A stretch of 64,000 bases of DNA from Gigantopelta aegis. Its lineage: Eukaryota > Mollusca > Gastropoda > Neomphalida > Peltospiridae. A model generated the notes under the pieces. That model searched no databases. It saw only the letters and a list, made by a program, of their open reading frames with translations, and was not told the origin of the DNA. Positions 46,801 through 54,875 of the stretch are shown in pieces. Location of the stretch: positions 22,663,929 through 22,727,928 of the forward strand of contig NC_054706.1 of NCBI RefSeq assembly GCF_016097555.1, read 5' to 3'. The position numbers and the translations under genes are program-made. Position 1 is the stretch's first letter. Each line of letters opens with the position of its first letter.

Positions 46801-47291
46801 CTGCCTATGATTAAATGTCAGAATTACCAAATGTTTGACATCAATAGCCGATTATTAATAAGTCATTGTGCTAGTTAAACAAAACAAACTTTACTTCTAC
46901 TTTGGTGCACTCTTAGGCAGCGACAATGTCGACTTTTGCATTAAAGTTTCTTGTTTAGATTAGTTTCTCACAAACTATATAAGTCATAGACATAGATCAA
47001 TTAAACATGTTTATAGTTACACCTATGGATGTTCAGCACACAGTGCACCGAAATTTTTTACATGGTCGACAAGACATTTAATTCCACAGAATTATTATTT
47101 CAGCTTATTAATCTGTTATTTCAGGAATCAAGCTGACACAAGAAATACATTCATCTTGTGGTCCCATGCTTAAAGACTTTAAAGCCAAACTTGCTGAGGA
47201 TCCGGATGTTGTGGCCAAAGTGAAAGCAGTTAAAACTCAGGTGGAGGAATTCGCTCTTCAGTTTCCACTGCCAGGCTTCGAAGAGTGGTAA
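26544..47291 (+). CDS. SHMT: Serine hydroxymethyltransferase, complete seven-exon gene
   Basis: PLP enzyme that converts serine plus tetrahydrofolate to glycine plus 5,10-methylene-THF. Coding exons: 26544-26737, 35102-35460, 38019-38231, 40112-40225, 43335-43457, 44686-44913, 47125-47291 (1398 nt, 465 aa). Every junction is GT/AG; intron 1 is phase 2 and the others phase 1. Visible landmarks: MIASENFAS (35-42), NKYSEG, H135 that should stack on PLP, D212 and H215 in LADMAH, the Schiff-base lysine K241 in TTTHKTLRG, and the carboxylate-binding R385 in [13 protein letters not shown]. The start [10 protein letters not shown] has a good Kozak context and no mitochondrial presequence, so this form should be cytosolic; an upstream leader exon cannot be excluded. 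Length is slightly under the usual 470-485 aa. Intron 1 exceeds 8 kb and the introns are full of transposons. Identity is firm; SHMT1 versus SHMT2 orthology is open. Confidence 0.95.
28271..30127 (+). mobile_element. MULE-like DNA transposon with FLYWCH finger, in SHMT intron 1
   Basis: Both ends carry inverted clusters of one short motif: AACCCCACTGG-AAAAAAA-CCCACTCGGACAT repeats at 28271-28382 and their complement at 30041-30120. Between them lies a FLYWCH/MULE-type transposase remnant. Length is about 1.86 kb, shorter than an intact element. Confidence 0.72.
28613..29971 (+). pseudogene. FLYWCH-MULE transposase remnant
   Basis: The first exon (ATG at 28613 or 28733) encodes a FLYWCH zinc finger: [29 protein letters not shown]. 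It ends at a GGAG/GTAATT donor (28882). After CTTTCCAG at 29141 the finger's H-x-H end follows (TQHSHDP). Then comes [19 protein letters not shown], the first MULE catalytic Asp block, joined directly to [12 protein letters not shown], the second, so the segment between them is missing. The C-terminal region (29370-29971, [16 protein letters not shown]) is in another frame. It is internally deleted and frameshifted, so not functional. Confidence 0.78.
30801..31780. repeat. 201-bp satellite, five copies, in SHMT intron 1
   Basis: Units start at 30801, 31002, 31203, 31404 and 31605, each exactly 201 bp apart. Each junction carries an inverted pair, GCTCATAACAAAGAC and GTCTGTGTTATGAGC, separated by an AT-rich spacer, so a hairpin recurs every 201 bp. 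Confidence 0.93.
32733..33002 (+). mobile_element. 5'-truncated SINE, type-1 tail, tail partly doubled
   Basis: Centre from TGCTATCCTGTCTATGGG; the tail GTGTTGAGTGCATC is followed by a second partial tail (GTGTTGAGTGTGTCC). In SHMT intron 1. Confidence 0.87.
33365..33735. mobile_element. MITE-like palindromic repeat rich in GGTATTGGTATT
   Basis: GCGTTGGGCTGTATACC and AATACCGCCTAGCTCTAAC are imperfect inverted ends, with many CAGTATTGGTATT / AATACCAAATACC blocks inside, typical of non-autonomous hAT-like repeats. Confidence 0.5.
34364..34549 (-). CDS. Possible terminal exon with acidic Ser/Asp-rich tail
   Basis: The minus strand is open for about 61 codons and encodes [18 protein letters not shown] followed by an SDSDSDDNN- and SSDEEDD-rich tail, ending SPAQD-stop at 34364. 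The bias is unlike simple-repeat translation and looks like a real protein C-terminus, with a possible acceptor AAATAG near 34534. No family is recognised. It lies in SHMT intron 1 on the opposite strand. Confidence 0.3.
   Translation of the reverse strand: MSCEIDATRVNQSHSDPIINCNSESDSDSDDNNSVNDNDSDSINIHCSSDEEDDTESPAQD
34797..34907. repeat. (TC)n/(TGTC)n microsatellite in SHMT intron 1
   Basis: Mixed CTGTCTGT and TCTCTC tract, pure pyrimidine plus G, about 110 bp, 200 bp before exon 2. Confidence 0.95.
34974..35078 (+). pseudogene. Decayed partial copy of SHMT exon 2
   Basis: It matches the first 104 bp of exon 2 at an offset of 128 bp: GTATTATGGA, AAGTCATTGATAAAAT, ACGACTTTG, GGGCAC, GAAGCATT, GACGTTAATGT. 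The acceptor AG has become GG and a poly(A) run interrupts it. It lies directly upstream of the real exon. Confidence 0.9.
35102..35460 (+). CDS. SHMT: SHMT coding exon 2 (aa 65-184, part of 185)
   Basis: Acceptor TTCTTTTTCAG/GTATTATGG, donor GTTGCAG/GTCTG. It carries [31 protein letters not shown], and [12 protein letters not shown] with H135. Residue 126 is Tyr in MGLYLPDGG, where most SHMTs have Asp (MGLDLPDGG). Confidence 0.93.
35519..35689. mobile_element. MITE with CAGTGAAACC ends, SHMT intron 2
   Basis: Starts CAGTGAAACCTCTTAAAACC and ends GGAGTTTCACTG, with repeated ACCGGA blocks inside. Flanking TA suggests a Tc1/mariner-type MITE. Confidence 0.8.
35796..36184. mobile_element. Second copy of the TTAAAGGGACATTCC MITE, in SHMT intron 2
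   Basis: Starts TTAAAAGGACATTCCTGAG and ends CTCAGGAATGTCCCTTTAA. The centre is intact (ATTATTTGAAGACAAAATCC), with no SINE insertion. Confidence 0.87.
36186..38018 (+). other. Second half of SHMT intron 2
   Basis: Poly(C) run at 36389, full CRE TGACGTCA at 36600-36607; otherwise AT-rich with no gene. Confidence 0.6.
38019..38231 (+). CDS. SHMT: SHMT coding exon 3 (PLP-lysine exon)
   Basis: Acceptor ATTAACAG/GTATTAGC, donor GGAAAG/GTATTT. Encodes [26 protein letters not shown] (D212, H215) and [11 protein letters not shown] with K241, the PLP Schiff-base lysine. Confidence 0.95.
38232..39859 (+). other. SHMT intron 3 body
   Basis: Poly(G) at 38549 and 39637; no gene. The last 240 bp are SINE sequence. 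Confidence 0.65.
39860..40101 (+). mobile_element. SINE just upstream of SHMT exon 4, head-to-head with a short reversed piece
   Basis: 39860-39896 is a reversed central fragment (ATCTTTTATATGCACCATCC). 39897-40101 is a forward truncated SINE with a type-2 style tail ending TCCTTAAATAAAAC, 11 bp before the exon 4 acceptor, so it supplies the pyrimidine tract. Confidence 0.83.
40112..40225 (+). CDS. SHMT: SHMT coding exon 4
   Basis: Acceptor TTATTGCAG/GTGTGAG, donor GCCG/GTTAGT. Encodes [19 protein letters not shown] and the conserved [13 protein letters not shown] decayed copy of its last 27 bp and donor follows at about 40260. Confidence 0.93.
40258..40307 (+). pseudogene. Decayed copy of the SHMT exon 4 end and donor
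   Basis: The block around CATAACCACCAGATTGCCGG (40207-40226) recurs about 59 bp later at 40267-40286, followed by TTAATTTGCACGTTTACAAT instead of TTAGTCTGCACGTTCACAAT. The second copy is cut by Tc1-like copy B, and its AAAAATCAAG remainder resumes after the transposon at about 41828. Confidence 0.88.
40308..41826 (+). mobile_element. Second Tc1-like family, copy B, in SHMT intron 4
   Basis: Ends ACTCTTCAAAAAAAGAAACG (left) and CGTTTCTTCTTTGGAAGAGT (right), flanked by ATATAT/TATATA. It sits inside the second copy of a 59-bp tandem duplication of the SHMT exon 4 donor region, so it inserted after that duplication. Confidence 0.9.
40627..41707 (+). pseudogene. Tc1-like transposase, copy B
   Basis: Same protein as copy A. 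From [10 protein letters not shown] to the natural end LLTMD-TAG the frame is open, with [15 protein letters not shown] and [10 protein letters not shown] (DD34E). The N-terminal half has a TAG at codon 8 (40648) and a 19-bp tandem duplication near 40943-40980 that shifts the frame. The lesions differ from those in copy A. Confidence 0.87.
41990..42926. repeat. Inverted arms flanking two exon 5 relics in SHMT intron 4
   Basis: TAGAGGATTCGTCACAAG at 41991 is mirrored by CTTGTGACGATTCCTCTA ending at 42926. A further block (GCATACCATTATTAACC near 42397) is mirrored by GGTTAATAATGGTATGC near 42757. Either one long-TIR element or two MITE copies in opposite orientation. Confidence 0.75.
42465..43265 (+). 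pseudogene. Four to five decayed copies of the SHMT exon 5 acceptor region
   Basis: Copies of the intron end plus exon start occur near 42465-42510 (remnant), 42587-42665, 42967-43032, 43119-43160 and 43196-43261. They show TTATTTCCAGCAGTTG, GTAGCACTGAAACAAGT, GACGGACCC and TTCAAGAAATAAATTT. The exon part stops at TTCAAGAAATAA, where the real exon reads TTCAAGACGTACC. All lack the exon's 3' half and donor. Confidence 0.88.
43335..43457 (+). CDS. SHMT: SHMT coding exon 5
   Basis: Acceptor TTATTTCCAG/CGGTTGC, donor GTCAG/GTGAGG. Encodes [20 protein letters not shown] and SKGYYIVS. It is the only open, complete copy in a series of decayed repeats of the same acceptor region (42465-43261). Confidence 0.93.
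43800..43918 (+). repeat. Two copies of a pyrimidine-rich 57-bp unit
   Basis: TACTTTTTCCTTCTATTTTC and CTGCATTTCCATTCCTACTT recur at an offset of about 57 bp in SHMT intron 5. Confidence 0.85.
44060..44208. mobile_element. MITE with CAGTGAAACC ends, SHMT intron 5
   Basis: CAGTGAAATCCCTC to GGGGTTTCACTG; more diverged than the intron 2 copy. Confidence 0.72.
44276..44533 (-). mobile_element. SINE, type-1 tail, reversed, SHMT intron 5
   Basis: CGCACTCAACACATTTTATT, GGGATCTTTTATATGCACCA, GAAATAGCCCAATGGGC. Confidence 0.88.
44686..44913 (+). CDS. SHMT: SHMT coding exon 6
   Basis: Acceptor ATTTTTAG/GTGGAAC, donor ATATGG/GTATGA. Encodes [24 protein letters not shown] and [13 protein letters not shown], including the substrate-carboxylate arginine R385. 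Confidence 0.94.
44983..45305. mobile_element. Head-to-head SINE pair, type-2 tails, SHMT intron 6
   Basis: 44983-45220 is a reversed SINE (TAACGACACCAGTAGAGCAC onward); 45223-45305 is a forward tail. The two tails are inverted about 150 bp apart. Confidence 0.83.
45483..45667. mobile_element. MITE with CAGTGAAACC ends, SHMT intron 6
   Basis: CAGTGAAACCTCTCAAAAAC to GAGGGGTTTTACTG, preceded by TA. Confidence 0.78.
45970..46148 (-). mobile_element. SINE, type-2 tail, reversed, SHMT intron 6
   Basis: TTTAACGACACCACTAGAGC to ATACCAGTCGTGGTGCA. Confidence 0.83.
46153..46382 (+). mobile_element. SINE, type-1 head, 3'-truncated, SHMT intron 6
   Basis: TAGCCCAGTGGTAAAGCAC, AGGATCGATCCCCGTCGGTG, centre to TTCCTCTCTAAG. 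It abuts the reversed SINE upstream, head to head. Confidence 0.85.
46655..46803. mobile_element. MITE-like repeat with CAGTGGCATAGCATGGG end, SHMT intron 6
   Basis: CCAGTGGCATAGCATGGGCG and CACACCACGCCACTGC are imperfectly inverted. The interior is GC-rich relative to the intron. Confidence 0.5.
46812..46895 (+). mobile_element. SINE 3' tail, type 2
   Basis: ATGTCAGAATTACCAAATGT to AGTTAAACAAAACAAAC. Confidence 0.8.
47125..47291 (+). CDS. SHMT: SHMT coding exon 7 and stop codon
   Basis: Acceptor CTGTTATTTCAG/GAATCAAGC. Encodes [18 protein letters not shown] to [13 protein letters not shown], then TAA at 47289-47291. FPLPG is the conserved SHMT C-terminus. A SINE tail downstream supplies an AATAAA at about 47503 that may serve as the polyadenylation signal. 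Confidence 0.93.
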
Positions 47292-47460
47292 TCATGTCGT
47301 TAGCTTTATCAACATTATGGAACAATAATGAAGTGCTCAGGTTCATCATTGAGCACACTGGGGGAAGGAAACGATTATGGCAAATATGTTTTGGAGGAGG
47401 ATACTTAATTTATGTATATCTAGCAGCAGTACTAATTATATAATATAATGGTCTCCTTTT

Positions 47461-47525
47461 GTCGCCATATAACCGTAAAACAAATGTGTTGAGTGCATCA
47501 TTAAATAAAATATTTCCTTTCCTTT
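47461..47525 (+). mobile_element. SINE 3' tail in the SHMT 3' flank
   Basis: CCATATAACCGTAAAACAAA, GTTGAGTGCATCATTAAA. Its AATAAA is the nearest good polyadenylation signal after the SHMT stop. Confidence 0.82.
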
Positions 47526-47529
47526 CCTT

Positions 47530-48729
47530 TTGTTCCATTCAGAATACAATCTTCAAAAGCAAGTTTCAGAAGATTGAACTAAATTTGTAGACAAAACTGT
47601 ATATGTCTATGTATGTCTGTCTGTCTGTCTGTCTGTTTGTTTGTGTGTGTGCGCACGCAGCTTATATACAGCACTGGGTCTAGGAATATTTACTATATTG
47701 CACATGCTTCAATTGTTGTTTTCATTAAATAATTTGCAATGAAGAGTGTTTCAGATGGTACGAAAAGGATACCCTTATATGAAATGTTCCCAAAATTATT
47801 TTTTGTATTCCGTTTTAAGCTTCAGTCTATTAGGTGTTCTAACATAACATAATGTATGTTTTTGTGCTCATATCTTGATTTTGTCCAAATAACCTTTGGA
47901 ATGTTCTGGACAGAAATGAGATTTTGTCTTTTTAATCTTACAATAACTAAGAACTTTGACCCATTCTCTGGGAAATGAGGTCTGAAAGCTGTCTGAGGGC
48001 ATTTCCACTGTAGACCTGCTGACTTGAACCTGGCCACTTGAATACGAAGCAAGTTTAGAAAACATGTTACAAAAATTCAAAACTATTCATTTGAAATTCT
48101 GGGAATGCTGTGCGCTGACAAAATGATAAAACAAACTACTTGTGGCTGAAAGTCGGCAAATTATATTGATTTATCACCAGAATCACTTTTATTTCCGCAG
48201 TCAAACTGGTGTTGTTCACATGTGATGGTAAAACAGAAGCAATTTTTATATTATACCAACAAATTATTGTGAATTAGTGTAAATAATGATACAAGAATAC
48301 CAATAAGATGTTCAAATTCCATTCGAAAATACACATTTACTGAATTTCACTGTGTAATGTCTGGTCGAGGCCTTTGGACGCTTGTTGAGACATTGACTAA
48401 AATTGAGGTCTTCCAGCGTAGGTTTGGTCGGTGCACCAGTCCACATTCCTCAAATTCCAATAGATTATTTTTAATTGAGTTTTCTTGCATTCAAGTGGCC
48501 AGATCCAAAGCAGGTATAGTGAAAATGAACGCAGGCTTTTGGTATGCTCAATATTGTGTTAAGACCTTCTCGTTTCCCAGGCGTGCCACTGTTTGGACCT
48601 CCATGTAAATATGGAGGACAATATAGGATGATTCGGAAGAGCCAAATTAATGAAGTATATTTATCCACTGGTCATGTGAGCCACATTTGAAATTAAATTT
48701 GTAATGATCATCTTTGTTAAATTCAGCGC
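47530..48729. other. Flank 3' of SHMT
   Basis: Contains a short GTCT microsatellite (47616-47640). Two related blocks, one reversed (GGTCTGAAAGCTGTCTGAGG near 47980 and CTTGTTGAGACATTGAC near 48380), have GAATACGAAGCAAG-like ends. No gene. Confidence 0.5.
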
Positions 48730-49470
48730 ATAGTATACACATTGTATTGCTTTATTGTTAATCATAAAGTATTTGTACAGAAATTGTATGCATTGCCTTA
48801 TTGTTGATCATAAAGTATTTGTACAGAAATTGTATGCATTGCCTTATTGTTGATCATAAAGTATCTGTACAGAAATTGTATGCATTGCCTTATTGTTGAT
48901 CATAAAGTATCTGTACAGAAATTGTATACATTGCCTTATTGTTGATCATGAAGTATACAAAACTGTATACATTGCCTTATTGTCGATCATAAAGTATACA
49001 GAAACTGTATACATTGCCTTATTGTTGATCATAAAGTATCTATACAGAAACTATACATTGCCTTATTGTCGATCATAAAGTATACAGAAACTATACATTG
49101 CCTTGTTGTTGATCATGAAGTATACAGAAACTGTATACATTGCCTTATTGTCGATCATAAAGTATACAGAAACTGTATACATTGCCTTATTGTCGATCAT
49201 AAAGTATACAGAAACTGTATACATTGCCTTATTGTCGATCATAAAGTATCCAGAAACTGTATTCATTGCCTTATTGTTGATCATAAAGTATCTATACAGA
49301 AACTATACATTGCCTTATTGTCGATCATAAAGTATACAGAAACTGTATACATTGCCTTGTTGTTGATCATGAAGTATACAGAAACTGTATACATTGCCTT
49401 ATTGTCGATCATAAAGTATCTATACAGAAATTATACATTGCCTTATTGTTGATCATAAAATGTTTATACA
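48730..49470. repeat. 42-bp minisatellite, about 17 copies
   Basis: The unit contains CATTGCCTTATTGTCGATCA and TAAAGTATACAGAAACTGTA. Earlier copies use TTGATC and GTATCTGTACAG variants. 42 is a multiple of three, so long spurious ORFs occur on both strands. Confidence 0.93.
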
Positions 49471-49708
49471 AAAACGTGTCGTTCATTTACTGAGTACTTT
49501 GTTTAGCACACAATAGCCAGTGGTGTGCGCTGGGTTTATAGGTTTATATGGGTGTGGGTAGTAGGGTATCTGAGAGCATTGGCATTTTCTGGGCCTCGAC
49601 CGAATTTTGTTTAGGACCAATTCTTCTGATATATAGTATTCTTTGAATGGATGGGTGGATTGTTGTTTGAGGTGTGGTAAGTGTTTGTGGCTGTGAATCC
49701 ATTATTTG

Positions 49709-50031
49709 GAGGGGTGGGACGTAGCCCAGTGGTAAAGCACTCGCTTGATGCTCGGTTGGTCTAGGATCGATCCCCATCAGTGGACCCATTGGGCTGTTTC
49801 TCATTCCAGCCAGTGCTCCACAACTGGTGTAACAAAGGCCATGGTATGTACTATCCTGTCTGTGGGATGGTGCATATAAAAGATCCCTTGCTGCTAACCG
49901 AAAAGAGTAGTCCATTAAGTGGCGACGGCAGGTTTCCTCTCAATATCTGTGTGATCCTTAACCCTGTTTCTGACACCATATAACTAAATAAAATGTGTTG
50001 AGTGCATTGTTAAATTATTTACTTCCTTCCA
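49709..50031 (+). mobile_element. Full SINE, type-1 head and tail
   Basis: GGGACGTAGCCCAGTGGTAA, GGATCGATCCCCATCAG, centre, GTGTTGAGTGCATTG tail. Confidence 0.9.
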
Positions 50032-50625
50032 TTATTTGGACAGAATGAGAGAAGGAAGTCTTATTTCCACATGAACTGCTCTTTTGATTTTGAAGTGTCT
50101 TAAACATTGATCCAAGCAGAGATGCCAACCATTATGAATTTGGCAAAATTATTACGAATTTAAAGCATAGATTATGCTATTACGATTGTCTTGTTCGAAA
50201 TACCGATTTTTAGAAAATATAATTTCGCATATTTGGTGTCTGATCATATTTTGGAAGACACAAATGTTAACACCAGAGAAATGGAACTTTTTCCCTCTTC
50301 ACCGTCAACAATCGTAGATTGGTTTCCTGCCTTGTTCTTTTAAGTTATGGATTCCGAATAGCGAGCATAGCAAGCGTGGCGATATAGAATAAACCAATCT
50401 AGCAATCGGTCTTCCGAACAACCCTGATGTTTGCCGATTGGGTACAGCCTTGAACTTTACCAAAATGTCGAAAAACGCACTTCTGAGCCATTACTGATAA
50501 CTTCCTATTTTGGGGGGTGGGATTCCTATGACACTCCAACTAGGGTTGGCATCTCTGGGTCCAGGTTATCATGGATCATCTTCTGATATGGCACACCTAT
50601 TACGGAGTTTAGTATGGAATTTAAA

Positions 50626-50925
50626 AAGTTTGTTTTGTTGAATGACACCAATATTAATTAATCATCGGCTATTGGATGTCAAACACTTGGTAATTCTGAC
50701 ACAGTCTTAGAGAGGAAATTCACTATATATTTCCATTAATAGCAAGGGGTCTTTTATATGCATCATCCCAAAGGCAGGATAGCACATACCACATCCTTAG
50801 ACCAGTTATGGTGCACTGGTTGAAACAAGAAAAAACCCCAAATAGTTGAATGGATTCACTGAGGTGGTTTGATCCTGCGATGCAAGGGCTTCAGGTGAGT
50901 GCTAAATCCTGCCCCAGTATGGAAG
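50626..50925 (-). mobile_element. SINE, type-2 tail, reversed
   Basis: CATCGGCTATTGGATGTCAA, GGGTCTTTTATATGCATCAT, head remnant to about 50925. Confidence 0.83.
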
Positions 50926-51044
50926 AGGACCCTTGGCTTGCAAAGATGCCTGCATGTCCACTCCGAGGTTAACAGAACAACCACTTTACAAAAGTGCGTT
51001 ACTTATATGGATGTACTTATTAACTAATAAAGAATATATTTTTA

Positions 51045-51215
51045 ATGACACTGCTAGAGTACAATGATATATTAATCATCAGCTATTGGATGTTAAACAT
51101 TTGGTAATTTTGACATTTTAGTCTGAGAGAGGAAACCTGCAAAAATATTTTGATTGGTAACAAAGGATATTTTATGCGCACAGACAGGATAGCACTGGCT
51201 AGAACGAGATAAAAT
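51045..51215 (-). mobile_element. SINE, type-2 tail, reversed and truncated
   Basis: GACACTGCTAGAGTACAATG to GACAGGATAGCACTGGC. Confidence 0.78.
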
Positions 51216-51346
51216 GACCAAGTCACGAGACTGGATGTACAAGTTTAATCAGTTATGGGTTCGAATCCCCGACTTGAACGCACAAAAAAGTTCAAATTGC
51301 ATTCTTCTGTGAATTCTTAAAAAATAATTTGTAGTTAGAACAATAG

Positions 51347-51373
51347 TGTGACGTCACACTAAGATTATAAAAG
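51347..51373 (+). promoter_or_regulatory. Palindromic CRE followed by a TATA-like box
   Basis: AGTGTGACGTCACACT is a 16-bp perfect palindrome with a full CRE; TATAAAAG lies at 51366-51373. No gene is seen downstream. Confidence 0.25.
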
Positions 51374-51401
51374 GTATTATTGATTTTTACTCGAAAACGA
51401 G

Positions 51402-51668
51402 ACGTGGTAAAATGCGCGGTCGGTCTGGGATCAACCCACGTCGATGGCTATATTGGGTTTTTCTTGCTCTAGCAATGTACCACGACTGTTATATTAAAGG
51501 CCGTGGTATGTGTGCTATTCTGTTTGTCGGATGGTTCATATAAAAGATCCCATGCTACTAATGGAAAAATAAAGTGGGTGTCCTCTAAGACTATATATCG
51601 AATACTAAATGTTTGACATCCAATAGCCGATAATTTTGTTTATAAATCAACGTGCTCTAGTGGTCAAC
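51402..51668 (+). mobile_element. SINE, type-1 head with type-2 tail
   Basis: GCGCGGTCGGTCTGGGATCA head, centre, then TTTGACATCCAATAGCCGAT tail. Confidence 0.8.
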
Positions 51669-51699
51669 TCGAGCAATTTTGTTCAATATATTTTTCACC

Positions 51700-51850
51700 C
51701 CCATTAGTAGCAAGGGATCTGTTATATGCACATCCCAGTATCACGGCCTTTGATATACCAGTCAGTGTGCATTGGCTGGAACGAGAAATAGCCCAATGTG
51801 TCCACCGAAGGATCCGTAACCGACCGCGCATCAAACGAGCTCTCTACCAT
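51700..51850 (-). mobile_element. Reversed SINE centre and head
   Basis: AGCAAGGGATCTGTTATATG, AGAAATAGCCCAATGTG, then the reversed head to GCGCATCAAACGAGC. Confidence 0.78.
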
Positions 51851-53684
51851 TCCATTCCAAAAAGGTTAACGTGCACATTCAGAGCAAGCTGTTGTAGCGC
51901 ACGCCTGTCCTGGGCACAAGTACCGGCCTCGGTCATTTCCTCCGTCCAGGACAGGACAATGTTGGGGAGGTGAAGGAGGGACCGCCTGCACTGGTAGGTG
52001 CACGGGAGCACCAGCAGTCCAACCGCAGTTGGTAACAGGCGGGAGGCTCTTTGGCCTCGGATTACAGATATCTTCCCATTTGGTTGTCAAAAATCGGGAA
52101 ATTTGTCCGCGCAAGTAGTCTGCTGTTTGACCGTGATTATTTCATGGCAGACAGCTATGAAGTGGCAACTATTTGACTGAAGTGACGGGAGAACATGTAG
52201 TTTGTAAACATGTGTAACTTGTTGACATTGAAGACTTGTTTGTGGTAATTCCGGCCCATGCAAAAGTAGTGTTTTTTGTGTAAAATGGGTGTGTTTGTTT
52301 AAACCAAGTTGCTGGGAGAAAGAGCTGGACAACGGGGGTTGTCCTTTTCAGGGTATGTGTCCCCCAGGCAGGCAAGGTACATACAAAAATCCACGGGCCT
52401 GCTGATATTAATAAAGGCTATATAGAAACATAGCAAAATTAATTGTGGTCTGTGGCCGCAGGCTCTTTACCACTGGTCCCGCCCCTTTTAAAAGATTGAC
52501 GATTAAGATAATGCACTGGTACAATAAATTACTTTAAAATAAGTCTAAATGCGGCGCAACTCATTACAATACCAGTATAATAAGTATAGGTGGCAAGTAC
52601 CCCACAGCGTGTGTTCGAAACAATGTTCTGGTGCAGGCCCTCCTAGCCCGGATTTTATCACTGGCGATGTCGGAGGTTAAGCCCTTGCAGGTGTGTTCGA
52701 AACCTTCGTGGTATATGAGCACGTAAAAACAGTTTCAAGTTAAGTCTGGTCAGGGAACTCGTTCTTAAACGTTTCGAGAACGAATGCGTAACAACCTGGC
52801 GGCAAATAAGGAGAATTTGATTTCGTAACTTGGGATTTTGTTTAGGCCTATTAGTTGACAAGATTAAAAAAACAAAAATAAAAACGATTTCAGTAACAAG
52901 TTCGAATTTGATATAGGTCTCGCTCTGTAATTGTATGCATAGGCCCTATGATGGTACACCAAAATACTTTAAAAAATCATGAAGTACGATTGTCATATCT
53001 AGGGATATACATGTAGGGTAGCATGATTTCCTCAGCAATCGTGGTTCTGAATTTTATTTGTTTAACAAAATACTTAACAGTTAAAAAATAGTTTCCATCC
53101 TGTTATTATTCCCAAGATCCTAATCATCATCATCATCATCATCATCAACAACAACAACATCATCAACATTGTTTTTGCATTTACCATAGTTTGACACCCA
53201 ATAGCCGATGTATTTTTCGTGCTGGGGTATCGTTAAACATCCGGATTGGCGAAAGTCAGAGATTAAGCCCGTGACGGGCGCGAGTGAAACCTTCGTGGTA
53301 TATATGTACGTGAAAAACTTTACCTGACCTGATCGTTAAACTTTCATTCATCATCATCAAACAAAAATAGTAACACCAGAGGGGGACCCCCCCCCCCCCC
53401 CCCCCCATTTTTCAAGTGCCCTCAAAATGTCCAAGTGCCCTTTTTGTTCGTATAAAAAAAAGTGTTGTGCACGTAGCACTTTTTAGCTGCGTGAAGTTAA
53501 GTTGTGCGAGTACGCGCAACCTTGCAGATGTGTATCTGTGTTACGGAGTCTCAATGGGGTTCACTACATTGTCCAACGCGAGTAATGAACGCCTTAAAGT
53601 TGCGTGATCAAAGTTGTATAATGATAGCCTAATAGTTTTTGCTTTGAAATTGTATAGATTTTCAAAATTACTAATGAACAATAG
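51850..53684. other. Intergenic with old repeats
   Basis: Pieces of the 380-bp repeat (52640-52740, 53236-53325), a (CAT)n tract at 53127-53165 and poly(C) at 53388. No supported gene. Confidence 0.55.
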
Positions 53685-53742
53685 CAAGGGGTCCAACCTA
53701 AACCGTATGACACATGCTTGAACTTCGTATACCACTACCAAA

Positions 53743-54303
53743 ATGGCGGATAAAGCTCGCTTCGCTATACGACGGTGAGTACATTTTGTCTTACAGCTAC
53801 ACGCTAAATGCCTTTCTGATTAAAATCATATTGCGATACGGCTCTAGAATGATTACTCTATCCATATGTTTACTTAATTCCCGATTTTATTCAACCACAA
53901 AAAAACCTATTGAAGAAGAACTCGTTTTGACGGCCAAAACAAACATGATCAAAGTTTTTTGTGTTATTTTAAGGAAACGAGTTATATTTATATACTTAAA
54001 AAGTGTCATGATAAAAGTTTGTATACCCTGGAAGCTAAATTAAGCAAATACATTTTGAAAAGTCATTTTATAATTATCCATCCAAGAATTTTCTTATAGT
54101 TTAGGCATATCTTCGTCTGCTCCCCCGGGTTTAGGACACCTAATCGTATGTTCCAAATTTTGTTTTTCAGAACAGTTTGTCAAGTCTGCGGCCAATTATA
54201 CTCTGCAAGTTCTGCCCTCCACAAACATACGGTTATCCATCACGGCAGACCAGGCGGGCACCAGTGCTCTGACTGTGGACGCCGGGACGGTGTTTTCAGC
54301 TAG
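53743..54303 (+). CDS. Likely two-exon gene for a 54-aa C2H2 zinc-finger peptide
   Basis: Exon A (53743-53774) opens with ATG in a strong context (CAAAATGGCGG) and encodes MADKARFAIR; its donor is ACG/GTGAGTAC. Exon B (54171-54303) follows TGTTTTTCAG and continues in frame. The joined product has one full C2H2 finger (CQVC, 12 residues, HTVIH) and a following CSDC without its histidines, ending VFS-TAG. AATAAA at 54373-54378 gives a plausible 3' end. The family is unknown. Exon A and the intron lie in the left arm of a 2-kb inverted repeat while exon B lies in the loop, so it may belong to a long-TIR element rather than be a host gene. It could also be an exon pair of a larger gene. Confidence 0.45.
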
Positions 54304-54629
54304 GAGTCATCTCCAAGGACACCGCGTTTCCAGAATCATTGGAATGAATTATTTAGTTTTTATATATTGTTTAATAAATCGACATTATAATGCATTGTAG
54401 TATTAGTTTGTTATTAGTCATCCACTGGACACCTAAAACAGCAATCCTAGTATATGGATACATGCCGTGTATCTCGAATAAGTCAAAGTGACCTTGAATG
54501 ACCCTTGACCTACATCTGGGTGTTTTCAGATGTGGAAAAAAGGCCATTTTGAACACTGCTTCTGAAGAGTGACATTGTTTCTGTTATGTCATCAGTATAC
54601 ATGTCTGCATCAAGGGATGGTTCATCTAA

Positions 54630-54875
54630 CACTTAAAATGTATGATTATCATCACTGTCATTTACACTCTGAGATGCGAATGACAATCTCTTCCTAAATC
54701 GCTTTTCTCCTTTCTTTTGTGGTGATCTCTGATGTGTAGTGTTGGAAATTCCTTGTTGGATGTTGGATTTACATCTATAGGTGTTGATATGGAAGATGCT
54801 TACTAAAATGGACTGATGAAACACATTTATTTGTGCAATTTGTAAAGTCTGAGGAACGACGTTTACACAGCCTTT
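54630..54875 (-). CDS. Unidentified ORF in the loop of the inverted repeat
   Basis: About 80 codons are open on the minus strand. The C-terminal half is charged and basic (QRSPQKKGEKRFRKR) and ends SVNDSDDNHTF-stop at 54633. No start codon is clear and no family is recognised. It may be the last exon of an element-encoded protein or chance. Confidence 0.2.

Noticed and set aside
48893-49452. Repeat ORFs of the IIKYTETVYIALL type on both strands
   Set aside because: By-product of the 42-bp minisatellite.
49544-49915. 123-aa minus-strand ORF
   Set aside because: Mostly the reverse strand of a SINE.
51866-52375. Overlapping ORFs near 52 kb
   Set aside because: Somewhat GC-rich, but no consistent frame, domain or splice signals.
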